Of a stretch of 64,000 bases of DNA, positions 53,806-62,900 are shown one piece after another. The notes beneath the pieces are model-generated. The model was not told the DNA's origin. It saw only the letters and a list, made by a program, of their open reading frames with translations, and did no database searches. The stretch is from NCBI RefSeq assembly GCF_003952725.1, contig NZ_CP032509.1, forward strand, positions 2,566,001-2,630,000, written 5' to 3'. Origin of the DNA: Georhizobium profundi (GTDB lineage Bacteria; Pseudomonadota; Alphaproteobacteria; Rhizobiales; Rhizobiaceae). Within the stretch, counting starts at the first letter, position 1. Each line of letters begins with the position of its first letter. A program made the position numbers and the translations under genes.

Positions 53806-54258
53806 ATGTCTCAACCCACCACGACAAAGGGGGGACGCTTTCGCGTGCTCCTCGGTGCCGGCAGCGCACCCATCGTCTATGCCGCGCCATGCGGCTTTCT
53901 CTCCAAGTCTCTGACCATGACAAAAGGTCTGGAGGATGTGCAACTCCCGGACTGCGAAGATCCCGACAAGGTGCCGTGGCTCGGACGCGATGCCACCAGC
54001 CTTGGCATGACGATCTCCGGCGAGGGCGTCCTCGCCTCGGAATCAGTCGAGACCTGGCTCGACGCCTGGGAAAGCACCGACTCGGTTCCGGTCAAGGTCG
54101 AGATCGAGTTTCCGGCCAAGACCATCACCTGGACGGGTTACATGCAGGTGGCGACGCTGACGACGGGGCACCCGACCGCGCAGGGCCGTGTCACCAATCA
54201 GGTCGAAATGTCGAGCGATGGCGAGATGGTTCGCACCGTCACGCCGGCGGCGCCATGA
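53806..54258 (+). CDS. Major tail tube protein
   Basis: 150 aa, beta-rich: TKGGRFRVLLGAGSAPIVYA, LGMTISGEGVLASESVETWL and ITWTGYMQVATLTTGHPTAQ. Size, position between the terminator and the chaperone, and these lines fit phage/GTA tail tube subunits. Followed with an ATGA overlap by the chaperone gene. Confidence 0.87.
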   Translation: MSQPTTTKGGRFRVLLGAGSAPIVYAAPCGFLSKSLTMTKGLEDVQLPDCEDPDKVPWLGRDATSLGMTISGEGVLASESVETWLDAWESTDSVPVKVEIEFPAKTITWTGYMQVATLTTGHPTAQGRVTNQVEMSSDGEMVRTVTPAAP

Positions 54259-54638
54259 GCCGCAGCGCGACTGTCGAGCTCACCTGGGCGGATGGTGATT
54301 ACACCTTCCGCCTCGGATGGGGCGAGCTGGTACGGCTTCAGGAAGCCTGCGACGCTGGGCCGTATTTCGTGCTGGGCCGCCTGCAGGACGGCACCTGGCG
54401 GATGCAGGACATCTCCGAAACGCTTCGCCTCGGCCTGATCGGCGGCGGCAAGGCGCCCGCCGATGCGACGAAGCTCGTCAAGGCTTGGGTGCAGGATCGT
54501 CCGCCCATGGAAAACCTCGCCTTTGCCCAGGGTGTCCTCGGAGCGGCCCTGATGGGGTCGTCGGACGAAACGCCGGGGGAGATCGGGGCGGGAAATCTGA
54601 CGGACAGCACCTCGACGCTCTCCCAAGAGGCAAGCTGA
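54255..54638 (+). CDS. Tail assembly chaperone (GTA gp11 family), zero-frame product
   Basis: 127 aa of the gene-transfer-agent family tail chaperone (PF11836-like): ATVELTWADGDYTFRLGWGE, LVRLQEACDAGPYFVLGRLQ, then LGLIGGGKAPADATKLVKAW. It chaperones the tape measure during tail tube growth. A -1 slippery heptamer lies at codons 112-114, 40 nt before the stop codon, so a longer fusion product is expected. Confidence 0.88.
   Translation: MSRSATVELTWADGDYTFRLGWGELVRLQEACDAGPYFVLGRLQDGTWRMQDISETLRLGLIGGGKAPADATKLVKAWVQDRPPMENLAFAQGVLGAALMGSSDETPGEIGAGNLTDSTSTLSQEAS
54590..54596 (+). other. Programmed -1 frameshift site GGGAAAT
   Basis: The heptamer is phased as G GGA AAT in the zero frame (codons GCG GGA AAT), exactly the X XXY YYZ form. 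A -1 slip continues as GGG AAA TCT into the frame that ends at 54823. The chaperone would become a 189-residue fusion (114 + 75), as in lambda gpG/gpGT. Confidence 0.75.
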
Positions 54639-54670
54639 GATTTTCCGCCATCTACGGCAATGGGCAAGTG

Positions 54671-54823
54671 ATGGGCTTCTCGCCGCAGGACGTGAATGCC
54701 ATGTCGGTTTTCGAGTACATGGCGGCGCTCGACGGGTTCATCAAAGCGACCGGTCAGGCCGACAAGGCGCTGAGCGACCGTGAGAAGGATGAGCTTTGGG
54801 AATGGGTGCAGGATGAGCCTTAG
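54671..54823 (+). CDS. Tail assembly chaperone extension (-1 frame)
   Basis: Reading frame of the T-like extension. The open frame runs from the slip site at 54596 to 54823; a stand-alone start would be ATG 54671 (MGFSPQDVNAMSVFEYMAAL, 50 aa). The segment FSPQDVNAMSVFEYMAALDG resembles the small chaperone encoded between TAC and tape measure in GTA-like tails. It has no clear ribosome site, which favours synthesis by frameshift. Confidence 0.7.
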   Translation: MGFSPQDVNAMSVFEYMAALDGFIKATGQADKALSDREKDELWEWVQDEP

Positions 54824-55335
54824 CTACTTGAATTTCGAAGTTCCCAAAGACGGACCATCTCGTCATAGGCATTCCGAGCGCCAGACAGAGTGGTCGTCTC
54901 GTTATAAACGTTACAATACGGCCACGGTCGGTCTTTCTGACGAACCAGTCGTTGACCGTTGATCACCGCCTCAATGCGTTGCGGCATCGAAAGCTGGTCT
55001 ATTCGCCTACCGTCAACAGCAATCTTAGTCGGTACTTCATCGCAAATTTCCGTATCTAGCGCCCTGTTTTCGGTCATTCGCGGCCCGTTATGATCGATTT
55101 CGAAGATGGTAGCGACGCCGATCGACATCCCCAGATCGCTGGTGCTGAAATCCGAAACCATCGCCCAGCACTTAGCTCTGGAAGTTTCCTCGCCATATGC
55201 ATTGACTTGGTCATCTTGGCAGCCGGTCTGCCATTTTTCACGCTGCCAATTGGATGTTTCCGCTGGGTTTGGCGGCGTGGCTTGGCACCCGACCATCATT
55301 AGCACCGCTATCGTAAGACCAGACCGCCGTTTCAT
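54820..55335 (-). CDS. Lipoprotein moron, opposite strand inside tail module
   Basis: 171 aa with a lipoprotein signal: MKRRSGLTIAVLMMVGC, Cys17 preceded by MVG, close to the lipobox. The mature part is hydrophilic with several cysteines (GCQDDQVN, RAKCWAM, EICDEV, PYCNVY). It reads against all late genes, has its own AGGGGAC ribosome site, is visibly lower in GC than its neighbours, and its stop codon overlaps the chaperone-extension stop. These are moron traits. A role in superinfection exclusion is possible but only inferred. Confidence 0.8.
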   Translation of the reverse strand: MKRRSGLTIAVLMMVGCQATPPNPAETSNWQREKWQTGCQDDQVNAYGEETSRAKCWAMVSDFSTSDLGMSIGVATIFEIDHNGPRMTENRALDTEICDEVPTKIAVDGRRIDQLSMPQRIEAVINGQRLVRQKDRPWPYCNVYNETTTLSGARNAYDEMVRLWELRNSSS

Positions 55336-55382
55336 TTTCCGTCCCCTCGCTCACTAATTCATCCAAGCGGAAGAATTCACAC

Positions 55383-57797
55383 ATGGCAACCGACCTTGAA
55401 CGCCTCGTGGTGCAGCTTTCGGCTGACGTAAAGTCTTACGAGCGGGCGATGGCCCGGGCACAGGGCGTGACGAACCGCGAATTCAACGCGATCGAGCGTC
55501 GCGCCCGAAAGCTCAACAGCAATCTCAATGGCATCGCTCTGCGGACGGCCCAATCTTTCATCGCTCCGCTTGCGGGAATAGGTGCTGCGCTCGGAACACA
55601 ACAGATTGCCGCTTACGCCGATGAGTGGACCGAGGCTGGGAACAAGATCCGCGCTGCGGCGACGTCGGTCGGCGTGCAAGCTCGCTCGCTTGACCAGTTG
55701 AAGGAAGGCGCAAACGACGCGCGCGCCGAGCTCTCCTCCTATGTGGATCTTTATGCCCGGCTCATCCGCTCGGCCTCTGGCGTCGCCAAAAGCGAGCAGG
55801 AAATTGCCGATGCGACCAACATCGTCGCCAAAGCCTTCAAGGCGGGCGGTGCTTCTGCCAGCGAGCAGGCATCGGGCATTCTGCAGCTTGGCCAGGCGCT
55901 TGGATCTGGCGTTCTACAGGGCGACGAGCTGCGATCGCTGCGCGAGAACGCTCCGATCCTCGCACAGGCGATCGCGACGGAATTCGGCGTGACGATCGCG
56001 CAGCTAAAGGATCTCGGCGCCGAGGGCGAACTGGTGTCGTCGCGCGTGTTCCGAGCGATCATCAATGCGCAGGGTCAAATCGAAGCGCAGTTCAAGCAAA
56101 CGAACATGACAATCCGCGACGCCTTGACCGAGGTGAACAACGAGTTCCTGGCCTATGTCGGCAATGCCGACGAGAGCGCCGGCGCCTCGGCGCGCCTCGT
56201 CGCCGCATTCCAGACGCTCGCCGACAATTTCGAGGGCGTTGCGGACACCGTCGTCACCTTCGCCGGCATCCTGATCGGTGCGCTCACCGGCCGGGCGCTG
56301 GTTGGTGTCGTCGCTGGCCTGGGCAATGCCGTTGTCGCGTTGGGGGCGTTCCTCACTGCCGTGCGAACTGGCACGGCGGCGACCCTCACATTCCGTGCAG
56401 CTCTCGGCCCGATCGGCCTCATTGCCGGCGCTGCGGCGGCTGCGGTCTATCTCTTCAGCGACAGCATGACCGACGCCGACCGGAGCGCGAAAACGCATGC
56501 GGGAACCGTCAACGAGCTGAAGTTCCAAATTGAAAATCTCGATTACGCGAATGCGGAAGCCGTCGCATCCACCAGGTCGAAGATTGCGGCCGACATCGAG
56601 GCCGCCAAGACGGCTTTGACGCGCGCGAAGGCAGAACGCGAGTTGGCGGCATCGATCGCCGCTGGGAATGTCGGCAGCGTGGTTCCCATCCCTGGTCTAT
56701 CGCCCGAGCAGCAAGCAGCGAATACCGCGGCTGGCGTGGCCGACGATCCGATTACGAAAGATCGGCAAGCCTATATCGACCAGCTGGAGGTGCAGCTGAG
56801 CGAGCTCGATGATTTGAACCGGCAGCTGGACGATTATGCGAGCGGTCGAGCGAAACCCACGCGCGCCGACGTGAACTTCGGCAACGGCGCGAGCGACGCG
56901 ACTGGCCGCGCCGGCGGCTCTGGCAAAAGTGACACGGACTATTTTCAGCGTGAGATCGAACAGATCCGCGAGCGCCGCGATGCGATCGTCGTTGAAACCG
57001 AAGCGATGCGCGGCCTCAATCCGCTGATCGACGATTATGGCTTCACGCTGGAATATGCCCGGGCGAAGCAAGAGCTGCTGGCCGCGGCGAAGCGTGAAAA
57101 TCTTCAGATCACGCCGGAGCTGGCTGGGACTATCGAGGCACTGGCGGCCAGCTATGCCGCCGCCTCGGCCGACGCGAACCGGCTGGCCGAAAGCCAGGAT
57201 GAAGCGCGACGTCGGGCAGAAGAGATGAACGAGCTCGGCAAGGATGTGCTTGGCGGTTTCATCTCCGACATGCAGCGCGGCACATCGGCCACCGAGGCGC
57301 TGGCCAACGCTCTCGACAAGGTGGCCACGAAGCTTCTGGATTCGGGCCTCGACGCGCTCTTCGGTACGGGTGGAGGTTCGGGTGGCGGGCTGCTCTCCAG
57401 CATTCTCGGTGGCTTTGGCGGCGGTGGCCGGACGTTCCAATCGACAACGACCTATGGCCAGTTCATCGGCGCGATCCCACGTCGTGCCGCCGGCGGTCCC
57501 GTGCAAAAGGGTCGACCCTACATCGTCGGCGAGAAGCGCGAAGAGCTGTTCGTGCCCGATCAGAGCGGCAGGATCCTGCCCTCTGTTCCACAGATGCCGG
57601 ATCTGCGCGCGTTGGCAGGCTCCGCCAAAGGCGATCGGCCTTCACCGGCGCAGGTGAACGTCGAAGTCTTCGTCAGGGATGACGGGACGCTCGGTGCGAT
57701 CGCGCGGCAGGCCGGCGGCGAAGCGGCCGATGTGCGTATTCGACAGTATGACGGGGCGCGCAAGAAGCTTTACCAGGCCGGCGGGGATTTCGGCTGA
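55383..57797 (+). CDS. Tail tape measure protein
   Basis: 804 aa, sets tail length. The N-terminal tape-measure domain shows AARAQGV-like coiled coils and LDQLKEGANDARAELSSYVD ... EQEIADATNIVAKAFKAGGA and SGVLQGDELRSLRENAPILA. Two hydrophobic helices lie around 285-365 (VTFAGILIGALTGRALVGVV; GPIGLIAGAAAAAVYLFSDS). The C-terminal part has Gly-rich linkers and the conserved RAAGGPVQKGRPYIVGEKRE with ELFVPDQSG. About 800 residues at 1.5 A each implies a tail near 120 nm. Confidence 0.93.
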   Translation: MATDLERLVVQLSADVKSYERAMARAQGVTNREFNAIERRARKLNSNLNGIALRTAQSFIAPLAGIGAALGTQQIAAYADEWTEAGNKIRAAATSVGVQARSLDQLKEGANDARAELSSYVDLYARLIRSASGVAKSEQEIADATNIVAKAFKAGGASASEQASGILQLGQALGSGVLQGDELRSLRENAPILAQAIATEFGVTIAQLKDLGAEGELVSSRVFRAIINAQGQIEAQFKQTNMTIRDALTEVNNEFLAYVGNADESAGASARLVAAFQTLADNFEGVADTVVTFAGILIGALTGRALVGVVAGLGNAVVALGAFLTAVRTGTAATLTFRAALGPIGLIAGAAAAAVYLFSDSMTDADRSAKTHAGTVNELKFQIENLDYANAEAVASTRSKIAADIEAAKTALTRAKAERELAASIAAGNVGSVVPIPGLSPEQQAANTAAGVADDPITKDRQAYIDQLEVQLSELDDLNRQLDDYASGRAKPTRADVNFGNGASDATGRAGGSGKSDTDYFQREIEQIRERRDAIVVETEAMRGLNPLIDDYGFTLEYARAKQELLAAAKRENLQITPELAGTIEALAASYAAASADANRLAESQDEARRRAEEMNELGKDVLGGFISDMQRGTSATEALANALDKVATKLLDSGLDALFGTGGGSGGGLLSSILGGFGGGGRTFQSTTTYGQFIGAIPRRAAGGPVQKGRPYIVGEKREELFVPDQSGRILPSVPQMPDLRALAGSAKGDRPSPAQVNVEVFVRDDGTLGAIARQAGGEAADVRIRQYDGARKKLYQAGGDFG

Positions 57798-58447
57798 TGG
57801 CGACGATCATCGATGTGCCCTGCGGCGTCGGCCTCACATCGCCGCGCTTCGATCCGGTGCGCCCGCAGAACGTTGCCCGCATGGAGGGGCGTTTTACCGA
57901 GCGCGACGTTTTCGCAACGCCGTACTGGGTCGCGGACTATGTCTCGCCGACCACGCGGCTCGCGCATATCGGCGAGCTGGACGCCTTCTTCATGGCGATT
58001 GAAGACGGCGCATTCGCGCGCTGTTTCGATATGACGAGGCCTCGGCCGCTTGAATATCTGAGAGGCGCTCTTTCCGGCGTCCGTGCAGGAGGTGGCGCTT
58101 TCAATGGTACGGCGACGCTGAGCGCGATCGTCAATAGCCGTACCCTGACAATCACCGGATTGCCGGCCAATTGGCAGCTGAGGGCAGGCGATTACCTGGA
58201 GGTGCGCCAATCGCCAACGGTTCTGTCGCTTCACCGCGTGGCAGCTGATGCGAAGGCAAGCGCCGGCGGTCTGGTGACCGTGCAGATCCGGTTCGCGCTC
58301 GATCTCCAGAACTTTTCGACGGCTGCTCTCATCAACTTCGAGAAGCCCTCGTTCCTCGGCCAGATCGATCCTGGGAGCTATCAAGCCGCGCGGCGCCGTG
58401 GCGATCGCGGTGTGTCCTTCTCGGTGCAGGAGGTATTTCCAGGATGA
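57797..58447 (+). CDS. Distal tail protein by position
   Basis: 216 aa, beta-rich: MATIIDVPCGVGLTSPRFDP opening and a central barrel-like part (NSRTLTITGLPANWQLRAGD). It occupies the slot directly after the tape measure where GTA-like tails encode the distal tail protein. Assignment is positional; TGATG junction with the tape measure gene. Confidence 0.7.
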   Translation: MATIIDVPCGVGLTSPRFDPVRPQNVARMEGRFTERDVFATPYWVADYVSPTTRLAHIGELDAFFMAIEDGAFARCFDMTRPRPLEYLRGALSGVRAGGGAFNGTATLSAIVNSRTLTITGLPANWQLRAGDYLEVRQSPTVLSLHRVAADAKASAGGLVTVQIRFALDLQNFSTAALINFEKPSFLGQIDPGSYQAARRRGDRGVSFSVQEVFPG

Positions 58448-58454
58448 TCGCAGG

Positions 58455-58631
58455 TCACTTCAGGCCGTACTGTTCCTTGAGATAAGCGACGACGTCCTCA
58501 AGCGTATCATGAGGTCCAAGGCGTCCGGATATTCCGCCCCCTTCGTGCAGCACCTCGACGCGCCACCCATTGGGCTGCTTGTGCATCACAACGCGCGAAC
58601 CGTCTTTTACTGAAATCTGTTCCTCAGCCAT
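58455..58631 (-). CDS. Small moron, opposite strand
   Basis: 58 aa (MAEEQISVKDGSRVVMHKQP; C-terminus DTLEDVVAYLKEQYGLK) with a very strong AAAGGAGGG ribosome site. Short beta-hairpin plus helix by eye. It reads against the tail genes and is the second such insertion in the late region. No family recognised. Confidence 0.7.
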   Translation of the reverse strand: MAEEQISVKDGSRVVMHKQPNGWRVEVLHEGGGISGRLGPHDTLEDVVAYLKEQYGLK

Positions 58632-58682
58632 GTCGCCCTCCTTTGGATCGGGCGATCGAACCACAATGCCTAGGAGAGCGCA

Positions 58683-58940
58683 ATGCAGCACGCGAGCTAC
58701 GAAATCGGCACTCGACGCGATGAGAAAACGGGGGAGCCGCTGTTTTTGGTCGACAAGAAGCGACTGGGCACGGTGGCAGAAGTTAAGGCGCTGATCCAGA
58801 CCTTCGAAACGTCATGCCGTAGTCTGTCGGCTCCGTATGACCCCGACCGTCCAGCGACCATCGGTGACATAGATGCGGCTCTTGACGCTTTCCACGTTAG
58901 AAACCGCAAGGTTCTGATGGGCGGCGGAAATCGCCCATGA
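58683..58940 (+). CDS. Small phage protein in tail-tip region
   Basis: 85 aa (YEIGTRRDEKTGEPLFLVDK; TIGDIDAALDAFHVRNRKVL) with a TAGGAGAG ribosome site, overlapping the DUF2163 gene by 4 bp. No family recognised. It may be an accessory insertion paired with the divergent 58-aa gene, whose start is 51 bp away. Confidence 0.7.
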   Translation: MQHASYEIGTRRDEKTGEPLFLVDKKRLGTVAEVKALIQTFETSCRSLSAPYDPDRPATIGDIDAALDAFHVRNRKVLMGGGNRP

Positions 58941-59527
58941 GCCTCGATCCCGCCATCGAAGATGCGCTTGAGGGTGGCCAGTTGGGCCGGTTCGACCTGA
59001 TCCGGTTCGATCTGCCCGGCAAGTCGGTCGGCTATCATCGTGGAGCCCGGCCGCTTCTCTTCAACGGCGTGACCTACCAGCCCAACAAGTGGCTGGAGAT
59101 GGGCGAGCTGTCGGGCGAACTGGGCGTCGCGGTCACGTCGCGTACCATCGTTTTCTCCGGCGTTCCGACAGAGAATGCGGACGACGCGATCGCGGCGCTG
59201 GAAAGCTACGACTACACGAACGCACCGGTGATCATCTCGCATCTGGCCGTCGACATCGAAAGCGGCGAGGTGCTCGGCCTTCTCGCGTCCTCGATCTATG
59301 AGATCAACGAGGTCAGCTACGAACAGGGGGCTGCCGGGGCCGACGGCGCGCGCAGCCTGACGGTCTCGATCGAGCTGGAGCCACCCGGGCGTTCGGCACG
59401 CGGGCAGACGAGCGTGAAGCGCAGTCCAGCCGAACAGCAGTTCGACAACGATCCGAACGATACGTCGCTCGAATATGTCGCCACCAGCACGCGCTGGCCG
59501 GAGCGCTGGGGGCAGCAGGGTGGCTAG
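58937..59527 (+). CDS. DUF2163 tail-tip protein
   Basis: 196 aa hub component of GTA-like tails: FDLIRFDLPGKSVGYHRGAR, PLLFNGVTYQPNKWLEMGEL, SRTIVFSGVPTENADDAIAA. The DUF2163 line is clear and it precedes the NlpC-like gene as in gene transfer agents. Confidence 0.88.
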   Translation: MSLDPAIEDALEGGQLGRFDLIRFDLPGKSVGYHRGARPLLFNGVTYQPNKWLEMGELSGELGVAVTSRTIVFSGVPTENADDAIAALESYDYTNAPVIISHLAVDIESGEVLGLLASSIYEINEVSYEQGAAGADGARSLTVSIELEPPGRSARGQTSVKRSPAEQQFDNDPNDTSLEYVATSTRWPERWGQQGG

Positions 59528-59918
59528 CCGGTTCGAGATCGTCAGCAAGACGCTGCGACCGCTGCTGGCGGAGCCCTACGCCTACGGGACGGCCGATTGC
59601 TTCATCACGGCACTGGCCGTGGCCGATGCCATCGGCGGAACCGAGATCGCAAAGATTTATCGCGGCCGCTACCGGACGAAGACGGGGGCAGGGCGGCTGC
59701 TCAAACGCCTCGGGCATTCGAGCCTGGTGCCACTCCTCGACACGCACTTCCAGCGCTGCGCGCCGGCCGAAGCCCGTGTCGGTGACATCGCCGTCGTGCT
59801 GGCTGAGGATGGCGAGCATCTCGCCGTCTGCGCCGGCCAGGCTTTCATCGTGAAGACCGAACGCGGCCGCCGGGACTTCCCGGTCTCGGCCTGCATCGCC
59901 GCCTACCGGGCCGGCTGA
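59520..59918 (+). CDS. NlpC/P60-like tail peptidase (DUF6950 type)
   Basis: 132 aa with GTG start overlapping the previous gene by 8 bp. A papain-like core is suggested by the Cys in YAYGTADCFITALAVADAIG and the His in EDGEHLAVCAGQ. GTA-like tails carry a murein peptidase at this point to help DNA entry. The family may be catalytically relaxed, so activity is inferred. Confidence 0.82.
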   Translation: MASRFEIVSKTLRPLLAEPYAYGTADCFITALAVADAIGGTEIAKIYRGRYRTKTGAGRLLKRLGHSSLVPLLDTHFQRCAPAEARVGDIAVVLAEDGEHLAVCAGQAFIVKTERGRRDFPVSACIAAYRAG

Positions 59919-59935
59919 TCCAAGCGGACATCTGA

Positions 59936-62900
59936 ATGGCAATCTTTTCTGCGATTGGTGGCGTCATCGCCACCAGCGTCCTCGGCTTGGCTGCGGGCAC
60001 GTCGGCCTTTGCGATCGCATCCGCCACCATCGGCGGAGCTTTGGCTTTCGGGGCGAAGACGCTCGTCAACGGCTATCTGAACCGTCGCAAGTCGCGCAAC
60101 TACAGTGCCGTCCAAGGCGAGGTCGAGCTTGGCAGCAACGTGCCGGCATCTACCGTCTACGGTATCGGTAAGGTCAAGGGCCACCGGATCTACTACGCCA
60201 AGTGGGGAGCGGGCGATAAGTCCAACACTGACGTGTTCGTTCTCGCCAATGGCTGGTGCGACGGGCTCGAGCCTTATGTGTATTTCTACGGCCAGAAGCA
60301 CGCGCTTTTCGACAATGCCATCATCGGCAACGAAGTGCGCAACTTCGGCGTCGTCGGGTTCGAGAACCTCGTTTCGATCCGCTTTTATGACGGTCGGCCC
60401 GGCCAGCTCGCCGATCAGCGCCTCGTCGACTTCACGGCCAATCTCGGCAACCCGTGGAAAACGACATCGGTCTGCACGGGGCTCACCTATGTCGTCGTCG
60501 AGCGCTTCTATGACGAAAAGTTCGGGAATGGCCGACCCGACTGGGAATTCGTTCTGCGCGGTCTGCGCGAATACGATCCACGCCATGACAGCACGGTCGC
60601 CGGCGGCGAGGGTCCCCAGCGCCTCGACGATCCCGCGACATGGGTCCACACGCAGAACCCGGCCGTTCACCGCCTGAACTATCAGCTCGGCGTGCGTGGC
60701 CGGGTCTCCAATCGGACGATCATCGGCGAGGGCAAGAGCCTCGGGCAGCTGGATCTCGCGTCCTATTTCGCGTCGATGAACGTCTGCGACACGCCGATCG
60801 ACGGCAAGCCGACCTATCAGGCGTCGCTCATCGTGACGGCCGACGACGATCACACCGAGGTGCTGAAAGAGTTCGACGACGCGATGGCAGGCTATGCCCT
60901 CAACCGTCGCGGTCTATCTGGTGTAATCGCTGGCGCGCCACAGATCCCGGTGCTGGAGATCACGGCCGACGATATCGACATGGGTCGGGCCAAGCAGATC
61001 AAGCGCCGCAAGTCGGCATTCGAGCTCTACAACCACATCTCCGGGCAGTTCACCTCGATCGAGGATCAGTGGAACCCGGCCAGCCTCAAGCCAATCTATG
61101 TGAATGCCGACATCGCCGCCGATGGCCGGTCGCGCCAAACTGCCAACGATCTGCTTCAGATCACAGATCCGGATATCGCGCAGCGCGTGAATTCCATCCG
61201 GTATCGACAGCAGCGCCTCGGCGGCAAGTACACGGTGCCGGTATCGCGTCGCGTCGGCCTCAAGGTGCAGGAAGGCCAGTGGGTCGAAAGCGAAGGGCTG
61301 GAATGGCTGATCGTCGGCTGGAACTGCGACACGCAGTTTCGGTTTACGCTGGATCTCGCTGAGACGAGCGCCTCGGTCTATTCGGATGCCGGTATCGAAC
61401 CCGGCCCGATCGTGGTGCCGTCGGTGCCACCGGTCAATCCGTCGCTCGTTTCGACGGTGCAGAACTTCAATGTCATTGCCGGCTTCGAAGCGGGTGAGGA
61501 TGGGCTGAGGGTGCCGGCGCTGATCTTCACCTGGGATCCGCCGGAAGATCCTTCGATCACGCAGGTGCGGTTCGAATACGTGATTGATCCTGTCGGCGAG
61601 ATCCAGCGCGACGCCATGGATGCGCCCGAGACGGGCTACTACCGCACGACGAAGAATGTCGTCTCCAGCGAGATCTATTCGGCCCGCGCGACGATCACGA
61701 CGGTTCCGGATCGCGTCAAGACATTCACGCCGTGGAAGCTTTCTGCGGCTCGGACCAGCGATCGGATCGCGACGGTGCTCAACGGCGCCATCAATGAGCT
61801 GAAGCTTGCCGATCGCGCGGTTTCCTCGGCGAAGATCCAGGTGGCGGCCGTCATCCAGGAACTGATCGCTTCGAATGCCGTGGTGGCATCGAAGATCGCG
61901 GATCTCGCCATCACGCAGCAGAAGGTCGCGGACAACGCGATCAGCGTGAACAAGATCCTGAACGGTGCGGTGACCGCCGCGAAGATCCAGGATGCCGCGA
62001 TTACACTGACGAAGTTCGCGTCCGGCCTTCGCCCGGTCGAGAACTTCACTGGGAGCCTGCCTGCGACCGGAAACAGTGAGGGCCGGGTCGGGACGCTCAA
62101 TGGCCAGCTTTACCGCTTCACCGGCGGTGTCTGGACGAAAGAAGTCGAGGCCGTCGACATCAGCGGCGAACTGGTCAGCGCCCAGATCGCAAACAGCGCC
62201 GTCACCCAAGCGAAGATCGTGGCGGCGGCCATCGATGCGAGCCGGCTTCAGAACAATGCCGTCACCGAGCTGAAGCTCGCAGCCGATGCCGTGACGGCTG
62301 CGAAACTGGCGACCGGCGCGGTGCTGACCGACAAGTTGGCCGACAATGCCGTCGTGCTTGCCAAGCTCGCGTCCAATTCCGTAGATGCCGCCAAGCTGGT
62401 CAACGGCGCGGTCACACAGCTGAAAATCGCGCTGAATTCGATCAACTCGGACCGGATCGTCGACGGCACCATCATCGAAACGAAGATCGCCGGGAATGCT
62501 GTAACGACGGGCAAGATCGCGGCCAACTCCGTCACATCGGCAGAGATCGCCACCAATGCCGTCGTCGCCGGGAAGATCGCCGCCGGGGCAGTGACCGCGA
62601 TCGCGATCGTGGCCGGCGCAGTGACCGCCGACGCCGTTGCTGCCAATGCGATCACGACCGCGAAGATCGCGGTTGCAGCGGTCACAGCGAATGAATTGGC
62701 CGTCGGCTCGGTCATTGCGGGCAAGATCGCAGCCAACGCGGTGACGACTGCGTCGATCGCGGCGGGTGCGGTGACCGCGAATGAGATCGCTGCCAATGCT
62801 GTCGTGGCGGGCAAAATCGCGGCCGACAGCGTTTCGACCCGCGAAATCGTGGTGTCTGACACGGAAAATCTGGTTCCCGACAGTTCGCTGGAAAACACGT

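Noticed and set aside
61780..62850. Possible CRISPR array
   Set aside because: Repeats are protein-level, degenerate at DNA level, about 30 bp, and lie without spacers inside an open coding frame.
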